DNA of 54,291 nucleotides, taken from assembly GCF_029945895.1 (NCBI RefSeq), contig NZ_JAQSDL010000032.1:1-54291 (forward strand), given 5' to 3'. Positions 44,019 to 54,236 of this stretch are shown here, in pieces. The DNA comes from Polaromonas sp. Its GTDB lineage: Bacteria; Pseudomonadota; Gammaproteobacteria; Burkholderiales; Burkholderiaceae_C. Made by a program: the position numbers and the translations under genes. Position 1 is the first letter of the stretch. Each line of letters starts with the position of its first letter. A model generated the notes under the pieces. That model was not told the DNA's origin, did no database searches, and saw nothing but the letters and a program-made list of their open reading frames with translations.

Positions 44019-46673
44019 ATGAATCAACCCGTCCGTTGGCGCATGGGAGCCGTGGCGGCTGCCATGGCCGTTTTGGGCAGCATCGCCACCTTGCCGGCAC
44101 ATGCTCTGGGGCTGGGCCGGGTCATCGTCCAGTCCGCCTTGGGAGAACCTCTCCGCGCAGAAATCGAAATTGTCGAAATCAGCGCCGACGAAGCCGCCTC
44201 CCTTCGCGCCAGCGTCGCCAATGCCGATGCCTTCAAGGCCGCCGGCCTGGAATACACCGCCGCCGTTGCCAATGTCCAGATCAGCCTGCAGCGCCGCACC
44301 GATGGCCGGTCTTACCTGCGCCTGAGCAGCGACCGACCCGTCAGCGAGCCTTTTGTCGACCTGATCCTCGAAGCCCGCTGGGCATCCGGGCGCATCGTGC
44401 GTGACTACACGATGCTGTTTGATCCACCGAACCTGCGCCAGGCCGCCGCGCCGGCCATGCAGGCACCGACCGCGCCCCTCATTTCGCGACCGGCCCCTCC
44501 GCCCCCGCTGGCCTCCATGCCCGCTCCATCGCGACCGTCCGTCGCGCCGGCACAGCCCGCCCCGATGGCCAAGGCGCCCGCGCCACAGCCCGTACCCGCC
44601 GAGCGCACAGCCTCCGCGGACAGCCAGAAAATTGTTGTCAAACCTGGCGACACGGCCGGGAAAATTGCGGCGCAGGCCAAACCGGCCAGCGTGTCGCTGG
44701 ACCAGATGCTGGTCGCACTGCTGCGCAGCAACCCCGATGCCTTCATCGGTGGCAACGTGAACCGACTCAAGTCCGGCGCCGTCCTGGAAGTCCCGACGGG
44801 CGACCAGGCAGAATACATTCCTGCCGCCGAAGCAAGTCGAACCATCGTTGCCCAGAGCAAGGACTTCAACGAATTCCGCCGCAAGCTGGCAGAAGGCGCC
44901 CCGACGACCCAGGTCGCCGGCGCAGACCGCAAGGCCGCAGGCCAGGTCCAGGCCAAAGTCGAGGACAAGGCGCCTGCCGCTGCAACGCCCGACAAACTGA
45001 CGCTCTCCAAAGGTGCGGTTCAGAGCAAGGCAGCGGCCGAAGAAAAAATCGCGCAGGACCGTCAGGCCAAGGAGGCGGCCGCCCGCGTCGCCGAACTGTC
45101 GAAAAACATCAGCGACCTGAACAAGCTCACCAGTGCGCCCGCCGCACCGGCGACGCCTGCCACGCCCCCCATGGCGCCCGCCGCCACCAGCCCGGCCGTG
45201 CCGGGGGTGGCCGTGGCAACACCGGCAGCCGCATCCGCTGCACCGGGCGCGTTGGCTGCTGCAGCCCCCGCGGCTTCCGCACCCGTCGCCATGCCCGCGG
45301 CGAGCCCGGCCAGCGAGGCTGCGCCCGCAGCCAGCGCCGCCACACCGGTGCCTGCAGCAGCTGCCCCGGCGGCAAGCGCCCCCGCGCCGGTGAAAAAACC
45401 CGTTGTGATTCCTCCTCCGCCTCCGGAACCCAGCCTGATCGACGAGTTGCTTGACAACCCGCTGATGCTGGCCGGCGCCGCTGCCTTGCTGGTGCTTCTG
45501 GCCGCCTTCGGCGTGTACCGCTCCCGCCAACGTAAAAATGCCGCCTCGGTCGACAGCTCCTTCCTCGAAAGCCGACTGCAGCCCGACTCCTTCTTCGGCG
45601 CCAGTGGCGGCCAGCGCATCGACACCAACGAGGCCAACGTGACCGGCTCGTCGATGGTTTATTCACCGAGCCAGCTTGACGCCGCCGGTGATGTGGATCC
45701 TGTGGCGGAAGCCGATGTGTACCTGGCTTACGGGCGTGACCTGCAAGCCGAGGAAATCCTCAAGGAAGCCATCCGTGTGAGCCCCACACGCGTGGCCATC
45801 CATGCGAAGCTGATGGAGATTTATGCCAAACGCCGGGACACCAGGGCTTTTGAAATGGTGGCGACCGAAGCGTACAACCTGACCCGCGGCCAGGGCGTTG
45901 AATGGGCGCACATGGCTGAAATGGGCCGTGAGCTGGACCCTGCCAACCCGATGTACCAACCCGGTGGACAGCCCGTGTCTCCAACCGCCAGCAGCATGGC
46001 TGTCGCCGGCGCCAGCGTCGCAGCATTGGCCGCTGGACAAACCCTGGCCCAGGCCGCCCGTCCCGCGCCAGAACCGGCGGCGGCGGCCGTGGATTTCGAC
46101 CTGGACCTTGATTTCTCGCTGGGTGACGAACCCGACGCGCCGGTAGCCCTTGCCCCGCCGGCCCCGGTGGCACCGGTCCCTGCGGCTCCGGTCCAACCCG
46201 TCCTGGCCATGCCGGCAGCCGCGCCCACCGACAACAGCCTGGACTTCAGTTCCGCAACCTTGGTGACGCCTGTGGCGGCACCCGCTCCAGCGAAACCCGT
46301 CGCTCCCCCGCCCGCAGCAGACAACAGCCTGAACTTCGCCACAGAACCGGCCGCCCTGAACACCGGTGCCGGCAACCTGAACACCGGCGCAGGCAACCTG
46401 GACACCTCTGGCGGCATGCTTGAATTCGATATGGGCGCCCTGTCGCTCGATCTCGATGGCCCGACCACCGAAAGTCCGAAAAACACCGCCGCGAGCGCTC
46501 TCGCGCCGACCGTGGACAGTGACGATCCGCTGGAAACCAAGTTTGCATTGGCCGAGGAGTTCCGCGCGATTGGCGATGTCGATGGCGCCCGTTCGCTGGC
46601 CGAGGAAGTGGTGGCGCAATCGAGCGGCTCGCTCAAGAGCAAGGCCCAGGCATTTCTTAACGCCCTGGCCTGA
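44019..46673 (+). CDS. fimV: FimV-type pilus assembly/polar hub protein
   Basis: 884 residues. Signal peptide (to about 30, ending LPAHA), the FimV N-terminal domain (LGLGRVIVQSALGEPLRAEI, DLILEARWASGRIVRDYTMLFDP), Pro/Ala linkers, a LysM-like segment near 208-265 (KIVVKPGDTAGKIAAQ), one transmembrane helix near 490-508, a cytoplasmic Ala/Pro-rich part, and the C-terminal FimV domain (ETKFALAEEFRAIGDVDGAR). It is thought to link peptidoglycan to type IV pilus secretin assembly and polar signalling. It contains the short repeats NTGAGNL, NTGAGNL and DTSGGML (46359-46421). Confidence 0.93.
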   Translation: MNQPVRWRMGAVAAAMAVLGSIATLPAHALGLGRVIVQSALGEPLRAEIEIVEISADEAASLRASVANADAFKAAGLEYTAAVANVQISLQRRTDGRSYLRLSSDRPVSEPFVDLILEARWASGRIVRDYTMLFDPPNLRQAAAPAMQAPTAPLISRPAPPPPLASMPAPSRPSVAPAQPAPMAKAPAPQPVPAERTASADSQKIVVKPGDTAGKIAAQAKPASVSLDQMLVALLRSNPDAFIGGNVNRLKSGAVLEVPTGDQAEYIPAAEASRTIVAQSKDFNEFRRKLAEGAPTTQVAGADRKAAGQVQAKVEDKAPAAATPDKLTLSKGAVQSKAAAEEKIAQDRQAKEAAARVAELSKNISDLNKLTSAPAAPATPATPPMAPAATSPAVPGVAVATPAAASAAPGALAAAAPAASAPVAMPAASPASEAAPAASAATPVPAAAAPAASAPAPVKKPVVIPPPPPEPSLIDELLDNPLMLAGAAALLVLLAAFGVYRSRQRKNAASVDSSFLESRLQPDSFFGASGGQRIDTNEANVTGSSMVYSPSQLDAAGDVDPVAEADVYLAYGRDLQAEEILKEAIRVSPTRVAIHAKLMEIYAKRRDTRAFEMVATEAYNLTRGQGVEWAHMAEMGRELDPANPMYQPGGQPVSPTASSMAVAGASVAALAAGQTLAQAARPAPEPAAAAVDFDLDLDFSLGDEPDAPVALAPPAPVAPVPAAPVQPVLAMPAAAPTDNSLDFSSATLVTPVAAPAPAKPVAPPPAADNSLNFATEPAALNTGAGNLNTGAGNLDTSGGMLEFDMGALSLDLDGPTTESPKNTAASALAPTVDSDDPLETKFALAEEFRAIGDVDGARSLAEEVVAQSSGSLKSKAQAFLNALA
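46359..46421 (+). repeat. Tandem 21-bp repeat inside fimV
   Basis: Two near-identical 21-bp units encoding NTGAGNL, followed by a diverged third unit (DTSGGML). In frame, probably a length-variable linker. Confidence 0.7.
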
Positions 46674-46702
46674 CCCTTGCACCTTTCTCCTGAGGGCCGC
46701 CC

Positions 46703-47485
46703 GTGAGGATCGCTCTGGGACTGAGCTACAGCGGCACCGCTTACGAGGGCTGGCAAAGCCAGCTCTCGGGCAACACGGTGCAGGACCGGCTCGAAAAGGC
46801 GCTCGGCAAGTTTGCCGCCCAGCCCATGCGCACCCTGTGCGCCGGGCGTACCGACGCCGGGGTTCACGCCCTGATGCAGGTGGTCCATTTCGACACCCCC
46901 CTGCAGCGCGAGCTGCCCTCCTGGGTGCGCGGCACCAACGCTTTTCTGCCCCGCGACATTGCCGTGCAGTGGGCACGCGCGGTGCCTGACGACTTCCACT
47001 GCCGCGGCAGCGCCACAAGCCGGCGTTATGCCTATGTGCTGCTCGAGTCGCCGGTGCGCCCCAGCGTCGAGGCCGGCCGGGTTGGCTGGGTCTATCGCCC
47101 GCTGGACGGCGCAGCCATGCGCGAGGCCATCACCCACCTGGTCGGCGAACACGATTTTTCGTCCTTCCGCGCCGCCCAGTGCCAGGCCAAAACCCCGGTC
47201 AAGACCATTGCGCGCATCGAGGTCTCCCAACGCGCCGGCTACTGGCGTTTCGAGTTTGAGGCCAATGCCTTTTTGCACCACATGATCCGCAACATCATGG
47301 GTTGCCTGGTCACCATCGGCCAGGGCCAGCAGCCGCCCGGCTGGATGGCCGAGGTCCGCGACGCACGCCGCCGGGATGTGGCCGCGCCCACGTTTTCCCC
47401 CGACGGCCTGTATTTTCTCGGTCCGCGTTATGAGGCGCACTACGGCCTGCCCGAGCGCACCGCGGCTTATGATTGGTTGCCATGA
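46703..47485 (+). CDS. truA: tRNA pseudouridine synthase A
   Basis: 260 residues. Makes pseudouridine at tRNA positions 38-40. The catalytic Asp is D51 in CAGRTDAGVHALMQ; SSFRAAQCQ and FEANAFLHHMIRNIMG are typical. The start at 46703 is a GTG. The gene lies between fimV and trpF and overlaps trpF by 4 bp (ATGA). Confidence 0.97.
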   Translation: MRIALGLSYSGTAYEGWQSQLSGNTVQDRLEKALGKFAAQPMRTLCAGRTDAGVHALMQVVHFDTPLQRELPSWVRGTNAFLPRDIAVQWARAVPDDFHCRGSATSRRYAYVLLESPVRPSVEAGRVGWVYRPLDGAAMREAITHLVGEHDFSSFRAAQCQAKTPVKTIARIEVSQRAGYWRFEFEANAFLHHMIRNIMGCLVTIGQGQQPPGWMAEVRDARRRDVAAPTFSPDGLYFLGPRYEAHYGLPERTAAYDWLP

Positions 47486-48186
47486 CCATGTACAGGACTC
47501 GTATCAAGATCTGCGGCCTCACGCGCGAAGAGGATGTGGACGCCGCCGTGGCGGCGGGCGCCGATGCCGTGGGTTTTGTCATGTACGCGCCCAGCCCGCG
47601 CAGCGTCAGCCTTGAGCGCGCCGCCGAACTGGCCCGCCGACTGCCGCCTTTTGTCACGCCGGTGCTGCTTTTCGTCAACGCGGATGCTCCTGAAATCATA
47701 GCTTCCTGCGCCCGCATACCAACGGCCTTGCTTCAATTTCATGGTGATGAAACGCCCGAAAACTGCCTGCAGGCCGGGCGGCCTTTCCTGCGCGCGGCAC
47801 GTATTCCTCTCGATGAAAGCCCCACGGGTGGCGGCACCACTTTTGATCTCGTAAAATACGCTCAGGACTTCAAGGCCGCCCAGGCCATCCTGCTCGACGC
47901 CCATGTCGACGGATTCGGGGGCGGCGGAAAAACATTCAATTGGTCACTTCTTCCTCCAAGCGTCAACGCTCACCTCGTTTTGTCTGGTGGACTCACACCT
48001 GCAAATGTGACCGATGGCATTTTGCAAGTGCGGCCGCGTTGTAAGACGCTGGCCGTCGATGTCAGTTCGGGCGTCGAGATTTCGAAAGGAATCAAAAGCG
48101 CCGACAAGATCCATCAGTTCGTCGCAGCCGTTCGTGCCGCCGACGACATACTTGCAAAGAATCATGTACACCTACCAGCAACCTGA
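47482..48186 (+). CDS. trpF: Phosphoribosylanthranilate isomerase
   Basis: 234 residues. Third step of tryptophan synthesis. Marks: [11 protein letters not shown] with the catalytic Cys, [41 protein letters not shown] with the catalytic Asp, [10 protein letters not shown], and VDVSSGVE. It overlaps truA by 4 bp and trpB by 23 bp. Residues [11 protein letters not shown] are encoded by a dispersed repeat copy (47686-47740). Confidence 0.95.
   Translation: MTMYRTRIKICGLTREEDVDAAVAAGADAVGFVMYAPSPRSVSLERAAELARRLPPFVTPVLLFVNADAPEIIASCARIPTALLQFHGDETPENCLQAGRPFLRAARIPLDESPTGGGTTFDLVKYAQDFKAAQAILLDAHVDGFGGGGKTFNWSLLPPSVNAHLVLSGGLTPANVTDGILQVRPRCKTLAVDVSSGVEISKGIKSADKIHQFVAAVRAADDILAKNHVHLPAT
47686..47740 (+). 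repeat. Dispersed two-hairpin repeat, copy 9, inside trpF
   Basis: GCTCCTGAAATCATAGCTTC, CTGCGCCCG, GGCCTTGC. Its first 27 bases differ from the intergenic copy 10 at only four positions (CTCCTGAA, ATAGCT and GCGCCC are identical). The frame is kept open. Confidence 0.65.
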
Positions 48187-49432
48187 CCCGACAGGCCACT
48201 TCGGGATTTACGGCGGCAGTTTTGTTTCCGAAACACTGACCCACGCCATCAACGAGCTCAAAGACGCTTACGCAAAATACCAGCACGACCCGGCGTTCCT
48301 TGCAGAGTTTCACTACGAGCTCAAGCATTTCGTCGGCCGCCCCTCCCCGATCTACCATGCAGCCCGCATGAGCCGCGAGCAGGGCGGCGCGCAGATTTAC
48401 CTCAAACGCGAAGACCTGAACCACACCGGCGCGCACAAGATCAACAACACCATCGGCCAGGCCATGCTGGCCCGGCGCATGGGCAAGCCGCGCATCATCG
48501 CCGAAACCGGCGCCGGCCAGCACGGCGTGGCCACGGCCACCATCTGCGCGCGTTACGGTCTTGAATGTGTGGTCTACATGGGCAGCGAAGACGTCAAGCG
48601 CCAGAGCCCCAACGTCTACCGCATGAAGCTGCTCGGCGCCACCGTGGTGCCGGTCGAGTCCGGCAGCAAGACCTTGAAAGACGCACTCAACGAAGCCATG
48701 CGCGACTGGGTCGCCAATGTGGACAACACCTTCTACATCATCGGCACGGTGGCGGGCCCGCACCCCTACCCGATGATGGTGCGCGACTTCCAGAGCGTGA
48801 TCGGCGAGGAATGCCTGACCCAGATGCCCGAGATGACGGGCGGCAAACAGCCCGACGCGGTGATTGCCTGCGTGGGCGGCGGCAGCAATGCCATGGGCAT
48901 TTTCCACCCCTATATCTCGCATGAAAAAACGCGCCTGATCGGCGTCGAGGCGGCCGGCGAAGGCATGGACAGCGGCAAACATTCAGCCTCCCTGCAGCGC
49001 GGCGTGCCCGGCGTGCTGCACGGCAACCGCACCTATGTGCTGCAAAACGAGGACGGCCAGGTCACCGAGACGCACAGCATCAGCGCCGGCCTGGACTACC
49101 CCGGTGTTGGCCCTGAACACGCCTTCCTCAAGGACATCGGCCGCGCCGAGTACGTCGGCATCACCGATGCCGAGGCGCTGTCGGCCTTCCACTACCTGTG
49201 CCGCACCGAAGGCATCATTCCCGCGTTGGAGTCCAGCCACGCCGTGGCCTACGCCATGCAACTCGCCAAAACCATGCGGGCCGACCAGTCCATCCTGGTC
49301 AACCTGTCAGGGCGCGGCGACAAGGACATCGGCACCGTGGCGGACCTGTCGAAGGCGGATTTTTATTGCAGGCCGTCATGCCAGGGCCTGGGCGTCAAAG
49401 GCGGCGCCAGCGTGGTCGAGGTGCTGCGATGA
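48164..49432 (+). CDS. trpB: Tryptophan synthase beta chain
   Basis: 422 residues. PLP enzyme joining indole to serine. Marks: [10 protein letters not shown], the PLP lysine K92 in [30 protein letters not shown], and [12 protein letters not shown]. The ATG at 48164 lies inside the 3' end of trpF. It overlaps trpA by 4 bp. Confidence 0.98.
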   Translation: MYTYQQPDPTGHFGIYGGSFVSETLTHAINELKDAYAKYQHDPAFLAEFHYELKHFVGRPSPIYHAARMSREQGGAQIYLKREDLNHTGAHKINNTIGQAMLARRMGKPRIIAETGAGQHGVATATICARYGLECVVYMGSEDVKRQSPNVYRMKLLGATVVPVESGSKTLKDALNEAMRDWVANVDNTFYIIGTVAGPHPYPMMVRDFQSVIGEECLTQMPEMTGGKQPDAVIACVGGGSNAMGIFHPYISHEKTRLIGVEAAGEGMDSGKHSASLQRGVPGVLHGNRTYVLQNEDGQVTETHSISAGLDYPGVGPEHAFLKDIGRAEYVGITDAEALSAFHYLCRTEGIIPALESSHAVAYAMQLAKTMRADQSILVNLSGRGDKDIGTVADLSKADFYCRPSCQGLGVKGGASVVEVLR

Positions 49433-50262
49433 GCCGCATCCAGCCCACCCTGGCCGCGCTGCAGGCCGAAGGCCGCAAGGCGCTGATTCCCTACGTCACC
49501 GGCGGCTTCCCGTTTGCCGACATCACGCCAGAACTGATGCACGGCATGGTGGCCGGCGGCGCCGACGTGATTGAACTGGGTGTGCCCTTTTCGGACCCGA
49601 GTGCCGACGGCCCGGTCATCCAGAAAGCCGGTGACCAGGCGCTGGCAATGGGCATCGGCCTGGCGCAGGTGCTGGAGATGGTGCGGGTGTTCCGCCAGCA
49701 GGACGACAAGACGCCGGTGGTGCTGATGGGTTATGCCAACCCGATCGAGGCCTACGACCTCAAGCGCGGCAAAACCGCCTTCGTGCGCGATGCGGCCGCG
49801 GCCGGTGTGGACGGCGTGCTGGTGGTGGACTACCCGCCCGAGGAATGCGTGGCTTTTGCCGGCACCTTGCGTGACCACGGCATGGACCTGATCTTCCTGC
49901 TGGCCCCCACCTCTACCTCCGAACGCATGGCGCAGATCGCCAAAGTGGCCAGCGGCTATGTCTATTACGTCTCGCTCAAGGGCGTCACCGGTGCCGGCAC
50001 GCTGGACCTGGGCGCGGTGGAAGCCATGCTGCCCCGCATACGCCGTCACGTCAGCATCCCGGTGGGTGTGGGCTTCGGCATCCGCGACGCCGCCACCGCC
50101 AAGGCCATCGGCCGGGTGGCTGACGCGGTGGTCATCGGCAGCCGCATCATCCAGCTGATCACCGACCAGCCGCGCGGGCAAGTGGTGCCGCTGGTGCGTG
50201 ATTTTCTCGCCGGCATCCGCCAGGCGCTGGACGCGCCGGTCGGGCCTGGAGACAGCGCATAA
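49429..50262 (+). CDS. trpA: Tryptophan synthase alpha chain
   Basis: 277 residues. Cleaves indole-3-glycerol phosphate to indole. Catalytic E49 and D60 in [27 protein letters not shown] and [10 protein letters not shown] for phosphate binding. It overlaps trpB by 4 bp (ATGA), so it is coupled to it. Confidence 0.98.
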   Translation: MSRIQPTLAALQAEGRKALIPYVTGGFPFADITPELMHGMVAGGADVIELGVPFSDPSADGPVIQKAGDQALAMGIGLAQVLEMVRVFRQQDDKTPVVLMGYANPIEAYDLKRGKTAFVRDAAAAGVDGVLVVDYPPEECVAFAGTLRDHGMDLIFLLAPTSTSERMAQIAKVASGYVYYVSLKGVTGAGTLDLGAVEAMLPRIRRHVSIPVGVGFGIRDAATAKAIGRVADAVVIGSRIIQLITDQPRGQVVPLVRDFLAGIRQALDAPVGPGDSA

Positions 50263-50282
50263 TCGCCTTTCTTTTCCGGTTT

Positions 50283-50315
50283 GCCCCCTGCGAGCGGCCC
50301 GCGCCGCCCGGGGGC
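50283..50315 (+). other. Hairpin in the accD leader
   Basis: GCCCCC / GGGGGC with a 21-base loop in the 82-bp trpA-accD gap. No T-run follows, so read-through is likely. Confidence 0.35.
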
Positions 50316-50344
50316 ACCACCCCACAAGGACAGAAGGACCCATC

Positions 50345-51217
50345 ATGTCTTGGCTAGAAAAACTCCTCCCGCCGAAAATCAGCCCGACCAACCCGACCGA
50401 GCGCCGCAGCGTGCCCGAAGGCCTGTGGGTCAAATGCCCCAGCTGTGAAGCCGTTCTCTACAAAACCGACCTGGAGAAAAACCAGAACGTCTGCCCGCAG
50501 TGCAGCCACCACCACCGCATGGACGCACGGGCCCGGCTGGACTCGTTTCTGGACCCCGAGGGGCGCTACGAGCTGGGCCAGGAAGTGCTGCCGGTCGACC
50601 CGCTCAAGTTCAAGGACAGCCGAAAGTACCCAGAGCGCCTGAAAGAGGCGCTGGAAAACACCGGCGAGACCGACGCTTTGGTGGTCATGGGCGGTGCGGT
50701 GCACAGCATAGGCGTGGTGGTGGCCTGCTTTGAGTTTGACTTCATGGGCGGCAGCATGGGCAGCGTGGTCGGCGAACGTTTCGTGCGCGGCGTGCATGCG
50801 GCGATCGAGCAGAAAGTGCCGTTCATCTGCTTTACGGCCACCGGCGGTGCGCGCATGCAGGAAGGCCTGCTGAGCCTGATGCAGATGGCCAAGACCAATG
50901 CCTCCCTGACCCGCCTGGCCAAAAAAGGCCTGCCCTACATCAGCGTGCTGACCGACCCGACCATGGGTGGGGTCAGCGCCGGCTTCGCGTTTGTCGGCGA
51001 CATCGTGATTGCCGAACCGAAAGCGCTGATCGGTTTTGCCGGCCCGCGTGTCATCGAGTCCACCGTGCGCGTGACCCTGCCGGAAGGCTTTCAGCGTGCC
51101 GAGTTCCTGCAGACCAAGGGCGCGGTCGATTTCATCTGCGACCGGCGTGAACTGCGCAAGACTGTGGCCAATTCGCTGGCCATGCTGCTGCGCCAGCCGG
51201 CGGACGCCGTCGCCTGA
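50345..51217 (+). CDS. accD: Acetyl-CoA carboxylase carboxyltransferase subunit beta
   Basis: 290 residues. Half of the carboxyltransferase making malonyl-CoA. The N-terminal zinc ribbon C31-x2-C34-x15-C50-x2-C53 ([10 protein letters not shown] ... VCPQCSHHH) is intact, then [23 protein letters not shown], and [16 protein letters not shown]. The ATG at 50345 follows GAAGGA. It follows trpA as in relatives; the usual downstream folC-cvpA-purF genes are absent. Confidence 0.98.
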   Translation: MSWLEKLLPPKISPTNPTERRSVPEGLWVKCPSCEAVLYKTDLEKNQNVCPQCSHHHRMDARARLDSFLDPEGRYELGQEVLPVDPLKFKDSRKYPERLKEALENTGETDALVVMGGAVHSIGVVVACFEFDFMGGSMGSVVGERFVRGVHAAIEQKVPFICFTATGGARMQEGLLSLMQMAKTNASLTRLAKKGLPYISVLTDPTMGGVSAGFAFVGDIVIAEPKALIGFAGPRVIESTVRVTLPEGFQRAEFLQTKGAVDFICDRRELRKTVANSLAMLLRQPADAVA

Positions 51218-51221
51218 GGCC

Positions 51222-51246
51222 GTGGCGCCCCGAACACGGGCGCCAC
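51222..51246 (+). terminator. Hairpin directly after accD
   Basis: GTGGCGCCC-cgaacac-GGGCGCCAC, a perfect 9-bp stem starting 4 bp after the accD stop. There is no T-run; it probably marks a 3' end. Confidence 0.55.
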
Positions 51247-51259
51247 TCCAGCCGCCATC

Positions 51260-51313
51260 ACTCCTGAATTGATAGCTGCCCGCGCCCTACTGCAAAGGGC
51301 TGGAGGGCTATTT
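51260..51313 (+). repeat. Dispersed two-hairpin repeat, copy 10
   Basis: ACTCCTGAATTGATAGCTG, CCCGCGCCC, AAAGGGCTGGAGGGCTATTT. Its second hairpin (GCCC/GGGC) is intact. It lies 42 bp after accD in the same orientation. Confidence 0.75.
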
Positions 51314-51464
51314 CATGCATGATCGCACGCCCCGGGCGGTGCCAGGCTGGACTGCCCGCGAGCGAAGCGCCTGACAGCAAGAACCGGGCGGACACCCAAG
51401 CCCGCACATGGGGAAACAGGATCGTGGGAAGATAGTGCATCCCGGAAATTCCCCCGCCTGATCG

Positions 51465-52121
51465 ATGTCTGACGTGCTCACCCTCTCCTCGCTGCCGCTC
51501 TTCCCGCTGGGCACGGTGCTTTACCCCGGCGGTTTGCTGCCGCTGCGGATTTTCGAGGTGCGTTACCTCGACATGATCGGCAAATGCCACAAGACCGGCG
51601 CGCCCTTCGGCGTGGTGGCCCTGACCCAGGGCTCCGAAGTGCGCAAGGCTGGGGATGGCCCCAGCGGCGACGGTTTTGCCAGCGAGGCCTTTTACAACGT
51701 CGGCACCTTGGCCACCATCACCAGCTTTTCCGTGCCGCAGCCCGGCCTGATGGTGATTCGCTGCAGCGGCACCCAGCGGTTCGAGATTTCCAGCCGTGAG
51801 AAGCTCAGGCACGGCCTGTGGATCGCCGACGTGACGCGGCTGGACGACGACCAGACCATTGCGGTTCCCGAGGATTTGCGCGGCACGGCCAATGCGCTGG
51901 GCAAGTTGATCCGCACCCTGCAGGAGCGCGGGGTGCCACCGGACCAGATGCCGCTGGAGCCGCCCTACCGGCTCGACGACTGCGGCTGGGTGGCCAACCG
52001 CTGGTGCGAACTGCTGCCCATGCCGCTGGAGCTGAAACAGCGCCTGATGGAGCTGGACAACCCGCTGGTCCGGCTGGAACTGGTCAGCGACATCCTCGAA
52101 AAAACCGGCATCGCCATGTAG
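51465..52121 (+). CDS. LON substrate-binding-domain protein
   Basis: 218 residues matching the LON N-terminal (PUA-like) domain alone: LPLFPLGTVLYPGGLLPLRI, FEVRYLDMIGKC, FGVVALTQG. It lacks ATPase and protease domains. Function is unknown. The start MSDVLTLSSLPLFP at 51465 is typical. It precedes lysS (135 bp). Confidence 0.92.
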   Translation: MSDVLTLSSLPLFPLGTVLYPGGLLPLRIFEVRYLDMIGKCHKTGAPFGVVALTQGSEVRKAGDGPSGDGFASEAFYNVGTLATITSFSVPQPGLMVIRCSGTQRFEISSREKLRHGLWIADVTRLDDDQTIAVPEDLRGTANALGKLIRTLQERGVPPDQMPLEPPYRLDDCGWVANRWCELLPMPLELKQRLMELDNPLVRLELVSDILEKTGIAM

Positions 52122-52256
52122 CCCCCAGGCCGCCCCCGGTGCGGGCGGCAACGCAGCCTAAAATCAGGGGTTTGGCACTTTGCCCGGTCCTGCAGGTTTT
52201 TCCAGCCCGCCGCAGGGCGCAGCCCGGCCAGCCCCTTTTGTTCGAGAAAACTTTTC

Positions 52257-53816
52257 ATGTCCAACACCATCACCAGCCCCGCTATTGCTACCGTGCCCGC
52301 GCATGACGAGAACCAGCTCATGGCCGAGCGCCGCGAAAAGCTCAAGGTCCTGCGCCAGCACCAGGCCGACGGCAAGGGCGTGGCCTTTCCCAACGACGTC
52401 AAACCGGAACACCGGGCCGAAGCGCTGTTTGCGCAGTACGACGGCAAGACCAAGGAAGAGCTGGTGCCACTGGCCGTCAACGTCAGCGTGGCCGGCCGCA
52501 TGATGCTCAAGCGCGTGATGGGCAAGGCCAGTTTTGCCACGCTGCAGGACGCGTCTTTCGGCCCCTCCGGCGGGCGCATCCAGGTGTACATCAACAACGA
52601 GGGCGTGGGGGAAGAGGTTCACAACGCCTTCAAGCACTGGGACCTGGGCGACATCGTGGCCGCGACCGGCACACTGTTCAAGACCAAGACCGGCGAGTTG
52701 TCGATTCACGCCACCAGCATCCGCCTGATCACCAAAAGCCTGCGGCCGCTGCCCGACAAGTTTCACGGCGTGGCCGACCAGGAGGTCAAATACCGACAGC
52801 GTTATGTGGACCTGATCACCGACGAAGCCGCGCGCAAGCGTTTTGCCGCCCGCAGCAAAGCCGTCTCGGCCATGCGCAACTTCATGGTCGACAACGATTT
52901 TCTCGAAGTCGAAACCCCCATGCTGCACCCGATTCCGGGCGGCGCCAATGCCAAGCCTTTTGTGACCCACCACAACGCGCTGGACCAGCAGATGTTTTTG
53001 CGCATTGCGCCCGAGCTCTACCTGAAGCGCCTGATCGTCGGCGGCTTCGAGCGCGTGTTCGAGATCAACCGCAGCTTCCGCAACGAAGGCATCAGCGTGC
53101 GGCACAACCCCGAATTCACCATGATGGAGTTCTACGCCGCCTGGTGGAACTACGAAGACCTGATGAGCTTCACCGAAGACCTGATCCGCCATGTCGCCAC
53201 CCGGGTGACCGGCGGCACACAGCTGAGCTACCAGGGCCGGCCGGTGGACCTGGGCCAGCCGTTTGAACGCCTGACCATCCGCGAAGCCATCCTCAAACAC
53301 ACCGACGCCGGCGTCCACGTGGACGACGCCGCCTGGCTGCTGGCCGCGCTGAAAAAACTCGGCAAGTTCAGCGCCAGGGACAGGCTCGATACCCGCTCGC
53401 TGCCCAGCCTGCAGGTGACTTATTTTGAAGAGCTGGTCGAGGAAAAACTCTGGCAGCCCACCTTCATCATGGAGCACCCGACCGAGATCTCGCCATTGGC
53501 GCGCGCCAACGACGCGCGCCCTGAAGTGACCGAGCGCTTTGAGCTCTACATCACCGGCCGCGAGTTCGGCAACGGCTTCAGCGAGCTCAACGACGCCGAA
53601 GACCAGGCCGCGCGTTTTCTCGCCCAGTCAGACGCCAAGGACGGCGGCGACGAGGAAGCCATGCATTACGACGCCGACTATGTGCGCGCCCTCGAATACG
53701 GCATGCCCCCCACCGGCGGCTGCGGCATCGGCATCGACCGCCTGATGATGCTGCTGACCGACAGCGCCAGCATCCGCGATGTGATCTTGTTCCCGGCGCT
53801 GCGGCACGAGGCTTGA
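52257..53816 (+). CDS. lysS: Lysyl-tRNA synthetase, class II
   Basis: 519 residues. OB-fold anticodon-binding domain (about 78-170) and class II catalytic core: motif 1 near [15 protein letters not shown], motif 2 in [20 protein letters not shown], and motif 3 in [16 protein letters not shown]. Length is normal. The ATG at 52257 begins [11 protein letters not shown]; the ribosome site is poor. Confidence 0.98.
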   Translation: MSNTITSPAIATVPAHDENQLMAERREKLKVLRQHQADGKGVAFPNDVKPEHRAEALFAQYDGKTKEELVPLAVNVSVAGRMMLKRVMGKASFATLQDASFGPSGGRIQVYINNEGVGEEVHNAFKHWDLGDIVAATGTLFKTKTGELSIHATSIRLITKSLRPLPDKFHGVADQEVKYRQRYVDLITDEAARKRFAARSKAVSAMRNFMVDNDFLEVETPMLHPIPGGANAKPFVTHHNALDQQMFLRIAPELYLKRLIVGGFERVFEINRSFRNEGISVRHNPEFTMMEFYAAWWNYEDLMSFTEDLIRHVATRVTGGTQLSYQGRPVDLGQPFERLTIREAILKHTDAGVHVDDAAWLLAALKKLGKFSARDRLDTRSLPSLQVTYFEELVEEKLWQPTFIMEHPTEISPLARANDARPEVTERFELYITGREFGNGFSELNDAEDQAARFLAQSDAKDGGDEEAMHYDADYVRALEYGMPPTGGCGIGIDRLMMLLTDSASIRDVILFPALRHEA

Positions 53817-53930
53817 GGCTCGGTCTGGGCTAGGCAGGCACTCCGCTTTGGATCGGCCGGTGACCGCATCTGCTTCTGTGTTTAACGTTGAAGTTGTGGG
53901 GCGGCGCAACCGTCCCACACGAACGACCAG

Positions 53931-54230
53931 TTAAACCTCATGTTCACGCACGCTCTCCTTCCAGTCGAGAAGAACCCGAGCAACTTCGCTGTCATGATCC
54001 GGTCGCGACGAAAGTCCCATGCGCTCCATCGTGATAGATGTGAGAAATGCCGCGATTGCGGACTGGTCCGCCCCCTCGCGCAACAAGCCGAAGACCTGCG
54101 GCAAGTAGCCGCGGTATTCGTCCCGTGCTTGCGGCACCCCGCATACGCCGATTGGGTCCCAGACGTAATGCAGAACTTCGTCAACGGCGCGATACAGCGA
54201 TAAGTCAGGTGCACTGAGCTTCTGTCCCAT
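53931..54230 (-). CDS. Small acidic unknown protein with WDPIGV motif
   Basis: 99 residues with VLHYVWDPIGVCGVPQARDE, YRGYLPQVFGLLREGADQSA and a C-terminal MERMGLS. Small proteins with this WDPIG.. pattern occur in many proteobacteria; I do not know an assigned function. Its start codon lies only 6 bp from an IS end, so its native promoter and ribosome site were probably displaced; no Shine-Dalgarno is visible. Confidence 0.6.
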   Translation of the reverse strand: MGQKLSAPDLSLYRAVDEVLHYVWDPIGVCGVPQARDEYRGYLPQVFGLLREGADQSAIAAFLTSITMERMGLSSRPDHDSEVARVLLDWKESVREHEV

Positions 54231-54236
54231 GAGGTT

